A stretch of DNA of 34,954 nucleotides from Nonomuraea longispora (GTDB taxonomy: Bacteria; Actinomycetota; Actinomycetes; Streptosporangiales; Streptosporangiaceae), in the NCBI RefSeq assembly GCF_004348345.1, contig NZ_SMJZ01000080.1:1-34954 (forward strand). Direction: 5' to 3'. A program made the position numbers and the translations under genes. Each line of letters opens with the position of its first letter. The stretch's first letter is position 1. Shown here piece after piece: positions 25,248 to 32,098 of this stretch. A model generated the notes under the pieces. The model searched no databases, had not been told where the DNA came from, and saw only the letters and a program-made list of their open reading frames with translations.

Positions 25248-26276
25248 CTACTTGTTCACCTCGGACAGACGGATGACGTTCACCTCGGTGTCGTCGGACA
25301 CCTTGACCTTCTGGGTCTTGTCCGAGTCGTCCTCGTCGACGACGACCCGCACGTCCTCCTGCGGCCCAGCAGGAGCCGGCGCAGGAGCCGGCGCGGGCGT
25401 GGTGCCGGACGCCGGGGCAGGCATCGCGCCGGACGCCGGCGCGGGCGGCATCGCGTTGTCGGGGATCAGCGGCCCGGCGGCCGACTCGCTGCGCATGAGG
25501 TCGCCGAGCACGGTGCTGACCTCGGTCAGCCGCCGCACGACCTCGGTGTGCGTGTTGGTCAGATATTCGACCCGGCGGCCCGCCTGCTCGTCGAGCGTGG
25601 CGGTGCGCTGCCTGGCCGACTCCAGCATCGAGTCGGCTTCCTCTCGTGCGCCCGTCACCAGCTGCTCGGCCTGCGCGTTGGCGTCCTGCAGCAGCTGGTC
25701 CGACTGTGTCTGGGCCGCCGCGAGCACCCGTTCCGACTCGGCCTTGGCCGCTCTGAGCGCCTCTTCCGCCTCGTTGCGGGCCGCCGTGAGCTGCTCCTCC
25801 GCGTCGGCGCCCGCCTGGGCCAGCATCCGCTCCGCCGACTGCGTGGCCTCGTTCACCCGCCGCTCGGCCTCGGTCTGGGCGGAGGAAAGGATCTTGTCGG
25901 CGGTTTCGCGGGACGTCGTCACCAGGCGCTCGGCCTCCGACTTGGCCCCGTCGCGCACGCTGGCGGCCTCGGCCTCGGCGTCTTCACGCTTGGCCGCGGC
26001 CTCCTCCTCGCCCAACCGCAGGATCTGCGCGAGGCGAGGGCTGAGGTCCTCATAACTCTGTGGCGTCTCGACCATGCGGCGCCTGGCCTCCGCCAGCTCG
26101 ATACGGCCCTGCTCGGCCTGATCGATCGCGCGCGCCAGCCGCTCTTCAAGATCACGTACCTGGTTTCGGACACGGACCATGTAGTCGTGAACCTGACGGC
26201 GGTTGTAGCCGCGCATCACGACTTCGAAGGTGTCCTCTTGCATCAGATCGGGGAGGCTCTCGTGCTGGTTTGTCAT
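25248..26276 (-). CDS. DivIVA-domain coiled-coil protein (Scy/FilP-like)
   Basis: The 342-residue protein starts with a DivIVA-like lipid-binding segment (LPDLMQEDTFEVVMRGYNRRQVHDYMVRVRNQV, about 7-40). A long Ala/Glu-rich coiled coil follows (about 40-255, with recurring AEAERxxxxA units). A Pro-Ala linker (about 270-300) and an acidic tail (VVVDEDDSDKTQKVKVSDD) close it. Such proteins organise polar growth and cell-wall assembly in filamentous actinobacteria. The ATG at 26276 is chosen because the DivIVA segment begins there; an upstream start would add 31 unrelated residues. The ribosome site is weak. It is divergent from the gamma-carbonic anhydrase gene. Confidence 0.85.
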   Translation of the reverse strand: MTNQHESLPDLMQEDTFEVVMRGYNRRQVHDYMVRVRNQVRDLEERLARAIDQAEQGRIELAEARRRMVETPQSYEDLSPRLAQILRLGEEEAAAKREDAEAEAASVRDGAKSEAERLVTTSRETADKILSSAQTEAERRVNEATQSAERMLAQAGADAEEQLTAARNEAEEALRAAKAESERVLAAAQTQSDQLLQDANAQAEQLVTGAREEADSMLESARQRTATLDEQAGRRVEYLTNTHTEVVRRLTEVSTVLGDLMRSESAAGPLIPDNAMPPAPASGAMPAPASGTTPAPAPAPAPAGPQEDVRVVVDEDDSDKTQKVKVSDDTEVNVIRLSEVNK

Positions 26277-26425
26277 GGGGGTACCTAAGGGTGGTTTGCG
26301 TGAGGCGGGGGAAAACTGCGGGTTGTGAGGGTTCGGCAACGAGACGTCAGGAAACGACTTTCCTGCCATCTGCCCACGTCCGCAACCCGAACGCCATACC
26401 CGGAGCAGGAATTACGATGTGACGG

Positions 26426-26947
26426 ATGTACATAGCAGCGTTGGATAACGGGGCAGCTCCGGACATTCATCCCGAGGCGTACATCGCGCCTGGGGCCGTG
26501 GTCGTGGGCAGCGTGCGGGTGGGCCGAGCGTCCAGCATCTGGTACGGCTCCGTTCTCCGGGGTGACGACGAGCGGATCGAAATCGGCGAAAAGTGCAACG
26601 TACAGGATCTGTGTTGCCTGCACGCCGACCCGGGTGAGCCGGCGATCCTCGAAGACCGGGTGAGCCTCGGCCACAAGGCCATGGTCCACGGCGCTCACGT
26701 CGAGTCGGGCGCGCTGATCGGCATCGGCGCGATCGTGCTGGGCGGCGCCCGCGTCGGAGCGGGCACCCTCGTGGCGGCGGGGGCGCTGGTCGGGCCCGGC
26801 AAGAAGATCCCCTCGGGCGTGCTGGTCGCCGGCGTGCCCGGGAAGATCGTGCGCGAGCTCACCGACGGCGACCGCGACTCCTTCGCCCGCACGCCGGACA
26901 ACTACGCGGCCAAGGCACTCAGGCACCGGACGGCGTCATCGCTTTGA
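26426..26947 (+). CDS. Gamma-class carbonic anhydrase-like hexapeptide-repeat protein
   Basis: This 173-residue left-handed beta-helix protein has hexapeptide repeats (IAPGAVVVGSVRVG, SSIWYGSVLRGDD, ALIGIGAIVLGGARVGAGTLVAAGALV). The zinc-ligand histidines match the gamma-carbonic anhydrase pattern: H66, H83 and H88. It may hydrate CO2, although many such proteins are inactive. The ATG at 26426 has no ribosome site. TACGAT (26413-26418) lies 7 bases before it, which suggests a leaderless transcript. Its 3' end overlaps the convergent lipoprotein gene by 29 bases (26919-26947). Confidence 0.9.
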   Translation: MYIAALDNGAAPDIHPEAYIAPGAVVVGSVRVGRASSIWYGSVLRGDDERIEIGEKCNVQDLCCLHADPGEPAILEDRVSLGHKAMVHGAHVESGALIGIGAIVLGGARVGAGTLVAAGALVGPGKKIPSGVLVAGVPGKIVRELTDGDRDSFARTPDNYAAKALRHRTASSL

Positions 26948-27821
26948 TCAGCACCTCGTCCGTCACCGACGCGTTGTTCAGCGGGTCGGCGTAGTCGGGC
27001 AGCTCCGGCCGCAGGAAACGCACATAGTCGACGGTCAGCTTGAGGTCGGGCTGACCCGTGACCTGCTTGGCGTTGCCCTTGTCCGCGTCCTTCTTCAGCG
27101 TGTTGTAGCTGTCCCAGTCGGTGTAGGCGGTGATGCCCCACTGCAGCACGTCGGGGAGGGTGGACGGCCAGCGCTGCCCCACCTTCCACGTGCCCTTCTC
27201 CTCCTTGTAGAGCGCGACGAACACGCGGCCGACCCGGGCCAGCACGAGCTCGACCCAGCCGTCCTTGACGGCCAGCTCCTCCGGCTTGGAGCTGCCGTCC
27301 TTGGTGTACTTCACCTCGATCTGGCCGGGCTTCTCGGCGGTGCCGGTGGTGATCGACACCCAGTTGGGCTTGGCGTACGAGCCGGGCTGGCGGGCCATCA
27401 GGCCGCCGAGCGAGAACTTGCGCTTCGGCCGGCCGCCCGCCTTGCCCTCGACCTTGACCCTGGCGTGCATGACGATGTCGCCGGCCAGCTCCTGGTAGAC
27501 GAAGGGGCCGCGGAAGCCGTCGAACCAGGCCGAGGTCTTGGGCTCCATGTAGAGCGAGCCCTTCGCGGTCTTGTCGACGTCGAGCTTGGCGATCCGGTCG
27601 ATGTCCTTCTCGGTCTTGCTCAGCTTGGTCCACATCGACAGGTCGGCGGCGTCGTTGAACTCCGTCGTGGCCTCGCCCACCTCACCGCCGGGCGCCGGCG
27701 GCGTGGCGTTCTCCAGCGTGAGCACGCCGGGCCCGGTCGGCGACGGCGGCGCCGCCGCGCCCGTGCCGCAGCCGGAGAGCACGCCTACGATCGCCAGCAC
27801 CCCTGCTACCTTCGCCCTCAT
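26919..27821 (-). CDS. Lipoprotein with a concanavalin-like (LamG/DUF1349-type) domain, putative
   Basis: The 300-residue exported protein has a clear lipobox, LSGC (Cys18), a Pro-rich spacer (about 22-50) and a beta-rich domain (about 55-290). Segments such as FRGPFVYQELAGDIVMHARVKV, GGLMARQPGS, WVSITTGT and WVELVLARVGRVFVALYKEEKG resemble DUF1349/laminin-G-like sandwiches that bind carbohydrate, but that assignment is tentative. No ribosome site is visible before the ATG at 27821. CAGAAT lies 8 bases upstream, so the mRNA may be leaderless. It is divergent from the next gene by only about 54 bases. Confidence 0.75.
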   Translation of the reverse strand: MRAKVAGVLAIVGVLSGCGTGAAAPPSPTGPGVLTLENATPPAPGGEVGEATTEFNDAADLSMWTKLSKTEKDIDRIAKLDVDKTAKGSLYMEPKTSAWFDGFRGPFVYQELAGDIVMHARVKVEGKAGGRPKRKFSLGGLMARQPGSYAKPNWVSITTGTAEKPGQIEVKYTKDGSSKPEELAVKDGWVELVLARVGRVFVALYKEEKGTWKVGQRWPSTLPDVLQWGITAYTDWDSYNTLKKDADKGNAKQVTGQPDLKLTVDYVRFLRPELPDYADPLNNASVTDEVLIKAMTPSGA

Positions 27822-27875
27822 ACTGGAACATTCTGCCGTGAAAAGCCGATGGATAAGCCGGGTACGGCCAGTACG

Positions 27876-29210
27876 ATGACGGCCGTGCGACCTTGGGATG
27901 TGTTCACCTCCGCGGAGGCCGAGATCCGGGCGATGGTCGCAGACCCACGCTGGCAGGCGCTTTCGCCGCCCGACCGCGCCCACGTCCTGGCGGCCAGGAT
28001 CCTCGTGACCCCCGACGGCGACAGGTGGCTCTTCGGCGCCCACGCCCGGTGGCACCTGCACGATCCCGCCGACGGCCGCTGGCTCCTCGCGCCGCCGCCG
28101 CGCGGCACGCGGGCGCGTCAGGTGGGCCATCCCGCGGCGGTGCTGCCCGACGAGGTGATCCCGGAGGGCTCCGACTTCCACGCGGAGCCGGGCTCGACCC
28201 AGGCGTTCATCGGCCCGGACGTGTCCGAGAGCCTCACGGAACGGGTGCGGGTGCTGCTGCGGGCCGGCGGGCGCAGGTCGGAGCTCGACTACCCGCTGAC
28301 CGCCTTCGGCGAGATCTTCGCCTCCGACGTGCCGAGCACCGTCGCCGCCGTCTGGGGCACGATCATGTGGTGCGCGTACGCGCCGGCGTTCGACGGCAAC
28401 GAGCGGCTCATCACGGTGTTCGGCGAATATCTGTGCCGCCCGCTGCCCGGGGACGAGTGGGTGCGCTGGCTGCCCGCGCCGCCGCTGCTCGACCTCACCA
28501 CCCTCGTGGCCGAACGGCTGCGGGCGGGCCGGCCGAAGGCCGCGCTCAGACTGGCGGCCGTGATGGCCGACACGGCGCAGATCCTGCTCTCCGACACCCG
28601 GTTCAGGCCGCGGGCGCTCGCCCTGCTCACGATGGTCGAGCCCATGCTGCGCCACCAGGGCATCGACGACGCACACGTGGACGAGGAGATCCTGCGCCAG
28701 GCGTGGTTGCGGCGCCGCCCCGCGCGGCTGGCCCGGGCGACGCTCGTGGAGAGCGACCCCGCGGCGCACTTCTCGCACTCGGTCTACGACCTCGTGGACA
28801 CGCTGCGGTTCACGCCCCACCCGCCGGCGGCCGCGGCGGCACTCCTCGCCGACCTGTCCGACTCCCAGGGAGTGCTGCCCGGGCTGCTGGACCACCGGCT
28901 CAGGATGGCGTACGACGAACTGGCGCGGGCCGGGATCACCGGCACCTCGGCGAGGGAGCAGACCGAGCCCGACGGCTTCCCCGTACAGGGGCGGCCCGGC
29001 GGGGTGTCGACGGCGCCCGCGCCGGTGGCCGAGATCGCGCCACCCGACCGCGGGAGCACGGCGGCGGTGCTGGGGGCCGCGTACGCCATGGGGCTGGCGT
29101 GGAGCAGGCTGACGGGGGCCAAGCTGCCGGAGCGGGGGCTGGCGGGACAGGCGGCACTCGTGCGTAAGATCATTCACCAGCGCGACGATCGTCACACAGG
29201 TCACACGTAA
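27876..29210 (+). CDS. Hypothetical protein, mostly alpha-helical
   Basis: The 444-residue soluble protein has no domain that I recognise. Its N-terminal third looks like a small alpha/beta unit (about 10-75, with GDRWLFGAHARWHLHDPADGRW). The middle is helical and Leu/Ala-rich (about 120-360), and the C-terminus contains a Pro-rich linker and a short amphipathic end (TAAVLGAAYAMGLAWSRLTG). No ribosome site precedes ATG 27876. GTG 27885 lies 7 bases after TACGAT (27872-27877), so a leaderless start at the GTG is at least as likely; ATG 27849 is also in frame. Codon use is typical, so this is a real gene of unknown role. Confidence 0.75.
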   Translation: MTAVRPWDVFTSAEAEIRAMVADPRWQALSPPDRAHVLAARILVTPDGDRWLFGAHARWHLHDPADGRWLLAPPPRGTRARQVGHPAAVLPDEVIPEGSDFHAEPGSTQAFIGPDVSESLTERVRVLLRAGGRRSELDYPLTAFGEIFASDVPSTVAAVWGTIMWCAYAPAFDGNERLITVFGEYLCRPLPGDEWVRWLPAPPLLDLTTLVAERLRAGRPKAALRLAAVMADTAQILLSDTRFRPRALALLTMVEPMLRHQGIDDAHVDEEILRQAWLRRRPARLARATLVESDPAAHFSHSVYDLVDTLRFTPHPPAAAAALLADLSDSQGVLPGLLDHRLRMAYDELARAGITGTSAREQTEPDGFPVQGRPGGVSTAPAPVAEIAPPDRGSTAAVLGAAYAMGLAWSRLTGAKLPERGLAGQAALVRKIIHQRDDRHTGHT

Positions 29211-29425
29211 AGCACTAATGCCGATATTTCACCCTAACTCCGCCTATATCGTTCCATCACTTGCGATAACAGGAAATTCGCTGAATTGTGATCTGCGCCT
29301 CGGGAAATGATCCCCCTGGGGCCCCCATGGCGCGGAAAGGAATGACCCCGATGGGCCATGTCGCCTGAAGGGTCTTCGCCGTAACCTCGAAGAGGGTGTG
29401 GGCTGCGGAAGGAAAGGACGACGCG

Positions 29426-29587
29426 GTGGGGCACAACGACCTGGACTCTCGGGTCCACGACCGTGTCGCGTTGGACGAGATTGCGCTCTACGCCGAGGTG
29501 CTCACCGCCGTGGCAGTCAGTGAACGGCGGCTGACCTTGGACGAACTCGACGACGCGCTCGGATTGCGGACTTCAGCGAGTCACTAG
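29426..29587 (+). CDS. Small acidic hypothetical protein
   Basis: The 53-residue acidic protein (HNDLDSRVHDRVALDEIALY, then AEVLTAVAVSERRLTLDELDDALGL) looks like a small helical bundle. I recall short actinobacterial proteins of this general pattern but no function. GTG at 29426 is chosen because AAAGGA (29413-29418) lies 7 bases upstream; the ATG-equivalent start further up has no such site. The upstream 215 bases (29211-29425) form an AT-richer promoter region without another gene. It is convergent with csoR. Confidence 0.65.
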   Translation: MGHNDLDSRVHDRVALDEIALYAEVLTAVAVSERRLTLDELDDALGLRTSASH

Positions 29588-29613
29588 TAAAGATCATTTA
29601 ATTTCTGGCCCCG

Positions 29614-29641
29614 GGAACCGGGTTCCTGACTCCTCCGAGTC
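29614..29641. terminator. Two small inverted repeats downstream of the small acidic protein gene
   Basis: GGAACC (29614-29619) and GGTTCC (29621-29626) form a near-perfect palindrome with a 1-base centre. GACTC (29628-29632) and GAGTC (29637-29641) form a 5-base stem with a 4-base loop. They lie between convergent genes and may act in termination, though neither is strong. Confidence 0.3.
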
Positions 29642-29695
29642 CGGGACGATGGTTTCCGGGGTTTCACATAACTAGTCATCCCGCCACCCGTCTCC

Positions 29696-29759
29696 TACGT
29701 ACGGACGAGGTCCCCATTACGTACGGACTAGCCTCCATCGGTCCCTACGAGCGGACGAG
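29696..29759. repeat. Three imperfect direct repeats covering the csoR 3' end
   Basis: Units of 14 bases begin at 29696, 29718 and 29746 (TACGTACGGACGAG, TACGTACGGACTAG, TACGAGCGGACGAG). The third is the end of csoR, including its stop codon. On the minus strand each unit reads Leu-Val-Arg-Ser/Thr-stop, as if the terminal codons of csoR had been copied twice. Confidence 0.75.
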
Positions 29760-30026
29760 GCGGGCGATCGCCGCCGAGGCCTCCTTCACCTTCGCCTCGG
29801 CCTCCGGGCCGCCGTTGTTGATCGCGTCGGCCACGCAGTGGGAGATGTGCTCCTCCAGCAGCCCCAGCGCCACCGCCTGCAGCGCGCGCGTGGCCGCGGA
29901 GACCTGGGTGAGCACGTCGATGCAGTAGGCATCGTCGTCCACCATGCGCTGCAGGCCCCGGATCTGCCCCTCGATCCGCCTGAGTCGCGTCAGATAGGCC
30001 TGCTTGTCTCCGCTGTACCCATGCAT
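29745..30026 (-). CDS. csoR: CsoR-family copper-sensing repressor
   Basis: The 93-residue all-helical repressor belongs to the CsoR/DUF156 family, which binds Cu(I) and releases its operator. The W-X-Y-Z ligand pattern is readable as C35 (DAYCIDVL), H60 and C64 (EEHISHC), matching copper sensors rather than RcnR- or FrmR-type members. The ATG at 30026 starts MHGYSGDKQAYLTRLRRIEG. No ribosome site is seen, and TACCGT (30038-30033) lies 6 bases upstream, suggesting a leaderless mRNA. ATACGGGTTACGGGTACC-like repeated TACGGGT units just upstream may be its own operator. No copper exporter gene is adjacent. Confidence 0.88.
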   Translation of the reverse strand: MHGYSGDKQAYLTRLRRIEGQIRGLQRMVDDDAYCIDVLTQVSAATRALQAVALGLLEEHISHCVADAINNGGPEAEAKVKEASAAIARLVRS

Positions 30027-30073
30027 GCTTCTACGGTACCCGTAACCCGTATAGCCGGGCCGCGCCGCGAACC

Positions 30074-31141
30074 TCACCTGAGGCCGGCGATCAGCTTCTC
30101 CCACTGGTCGGCGACCTCGTCGGCCGCGTGGCGCACCGCGGTGTCGAGCGCGCCCGCGGCGAGGGAACGCCGCCTGCGCTCGTCGTCGATCAGCGCCAGC
30201 AGCGCCACCGCGAACGGCTGCGGGTCGGCCTCGACGTCGGGCACCAGCACGCCGTTATAGCCCGTCGCGACGAACTCCTTCGCCCCCCTGGCCCCTTCGA
30301 GCGCCACCACGGGCACCCCGCAGCCCATGGCCTCCAGCACCGTCATGCCGAGATCGTCTCCGCGCGAGGCGCTGGCCACGATCGACGCCTTGGCGAACTC
30401 GCCGGCCAGGTCGGGGGTCGTGCCCATGAAGTAGACGTGGTTGTGCAGGCCGAGTTCGCTGACGAGGACGCGCAGCCGCCGCTCCTCAGGGCCGCCGCCG
30501 TAGAGCCGCAGCGCCCAGTCGGGCCGCTTGTCCACGATGATGGCGAACGCCCTGATGAGCCGGTCGTACGCCTTGACCGCCACCAGGCGCCCGCCGGCCG
30601 CAACGATCCTGTTGTCCATCCGCGAGCGCGGCCACGGCCCGGCGGGCAGCGCGTCCAGCAGGGCGTGCACGGGCGGCCCTCCGCTGAGGAGCTTCGCCCA
30701 CTCCTCCTGGGCGGAGTCCGTGGCCGTCACGACGGCGTTGAGGCGCGGGTAGAAGCGTTGGACGGGACCCGGCACGGCCGGCCTGCCCCACTCCCTGGCG
30801 ATCTTGAGGATCTCGCGCGGCGCGTGCTTGGCGGCCTGCACGCTCAGCCCCGGCCTGGTGGTGATGAGGATGTCGGTCCTGAGATTGCGCAACATCCGCC
30901 AGAGCGCCACCTCGGTGCGCACCTGGCCGCGCGGCAGCAGATGCCTGACCCCCGGTCTGGCGTCGATCACGCTGCGCATGGACACGCCGGGGCCGACGGG
31001 GAAGAACGGTTTCTCCTTCTGCCGCCTGACGCTGATCACCTCGACGTCGTGGCGTTCGGCGAGGGCGGTGGCGAGGTTGAGCGTGGCGCGCACGTCGCCG
31101 CGCATGCCGTACGCGGACGTGAGGACCAGGCTGACCTTCAT
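30074..31141 (-). CDS. GT4-type glycosyltransferase
   Basis: The 355-residue GT-B glycosyltransferase starts with a Rossmann-like strand (MKVSLVLTSAYGMRGDVRATLNLATALA). The C-terminal domain carries LRLYGGGPEERRLRVLV, VYFMGTTPDLAGEFAKASIVASAS and the donor-binding segment DDLGMTVLEAMGCGVPVVA. In the last, the first acidic residue of the usual E-x7-E is Asp. The GT4 family transfers sugars from nucleotide donors to glycans, lipids or teichoic-type polymers; donor and acceptor cannot be read. Its start overlaps the stop of the upstream hypothetical gene (ATGA, 31138-31141), so the two form an operon. Confidence 0.87.
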   Translation of the reverse strand: MKVSLVLTSAYGMRGDVRATLNLATALAERHDVEVISVRRQKEKPFFPVGPGVSMRSVIDARPGVRHLLPRGQVRTEVALWRMLRNLRTDILITTRPGLSVQAAKHAPREILKIAREWGRPAVPGPVQRFYPRLNAVVTATDSAQEEWAKLLSGGPPVHALLDALPAGPWPRSRMDNRIVAAGGRLVAVKAYDRLIRAFAIIVDKRPDWALRLYGGGPEERRLRVLVSELGLHNHVYFMGTTPDLAGEFAKASIVASASRGDDLGMTVLEAMGCGVPVVALEGARGAKEFVATGYNGVLVPDVEADPQPFAVALLALIDDERRRRSLAAGALDTAVRHAADEVADQWEKLIAGLR

Positions 31142-31950
31142 CCGCCCACCTCGATCCGCAGCTCGTCGTCAGAGGTGTAGCAGGGTCTGATCGGCACGCC
31201 GTCGACCGTGGCCGACGGATAGTGCAGCCGCCGTCGTTTTCCGTCGACGTCGTCGAGCCGCGCCCCCAGCTTCATCGGCGTGGCCACTCCCTCCACCCGG
31301 AGCGCCGGTTCCCACGAGCCGAAGCTCGCGGGATCCTCCCCCTCCTGGTGGTCGGCCGCCAGGACGTCGACGAGCGAGACGGCCGCGTGGAAGCGCACGC
31401 CCTGCACGGTGGCCGTGGCCGACACCCGTGCGCTCGTGTGCCTGCGGTCGAGGGTCAGCATCGCCTCGTGGCGGCAGTCGTCGTCCTCCAGCCCGGTGTA
31501 GGCCAGCAGGCCCATCACCTCGAAGCGGCCTTCCCTGAACCAGATGGCCCGCACCTCGGCCACCGGCTCCGCCTCGGAGATCTTCAGCGCCAGGTAGCCG
31601 TTGCGGGTGCGGTAGGAGCGGTAGGCGAGGGTGCGCCTGCACAGCGCGTACGCGTCGAGATGGTCGAGGGAGAAGCCGGGATCGACGCTGCGGAGCCTGA
31701 CCCGTTTGCCGTCGTGGCGCAGATAGGCGTCCCAGCGTCCGGCGCTGAGCTCCAGCGGCGCGAGCGAGACCGCGAGCGTGGCCTCGCGTGCCCGCGCGCC
31801 TGGTGTGCCGAGCAGCACGTCGCGTTCCACCCCCGTGGTGCGGTGCCTCAACACCAGTTCGGTGCCGTCCTGCAGTGGTTCGTCGATGGCGAGCCGGAGA
31901 GAGAGAACGTCGGCCAGAGTGACTTCGGCGTCCGTCACCACGACGCCCAT
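31138..31950 (-). CDS. Hypothetical protein coupled to GT4 glycosyltransferase
   Basis: The 270-residue beta-rich protein has no recognised catalytic motif. Its repeated strand patterns (LVLRHRTTGVERDVLLG, WDAYLRHDGKRVRLRSVD, YLALKISEAEPVAEV, ATVQGVRFHAAVSLVDVL) look like two beta-sandwich units. These resemble the beta-rich appendages seen near teichoic-acid or polysaccharide glycosyltransferases. The ATG at 31950 has GGAGG 9 bases upstream; a GTG sits one codon earlier. Its last base pairs overlap the glycosyltransferase start by ATGA, so it probably works with that enzyme in surface glycan assembly (inference). Confidence 0.7.
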   Translation of the reverse strand: MGVVVTDAEVTLADVLSLRLAIDEPLQDGTELVLRHRTTGVERDVLLGTPGARAREATLAVSLAPLELSAGRWDAYLRHDGKRVRLRSVDPGFSLDHLDAYALCRRTLAYRSYRTRNGYLALKISEAEPVAEVRAIWFREGRFEVMGLLAYTGLEDDDCRHEAMLTLDRRHTSARVSATATVQGVRFHAAVSLVDVLAADHQEGEDPASFGSWEPALRVEGVATPMKLGARLDDVDGKRRRLHYPSATVDGVPIRPCYTSDDELRIEVGG

Positions 31951-32054
31951 CACGAGCCCCCTCCCCGTCGAATAGAGCCATGCGACGTTGAGGTTACCGT
32001 GATTTTCCCGTTATGTGGATGCCAGATTTGCTGCCCCCACCCCTATTGACGTGC

Positions 32055-32086
32055 GGAACTCCTCCACAAGGGCTGTGGAGGAGTCC
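32055..32086 (-). terminator. Hairpin terminator of the Fe-S oxidoreductase gene
   Basis: An 11-base perfect stem (32058-32068 with 32074-32084) encloses a 5-base loop, and two outer G-C pairs extend it past a bulged A. It starts 13 bases after the stop at 32099 on the minus strand, a normal terminator position. Confidence 0.7.
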
Positions 32087-32098
32087 GACTTGGGATGG

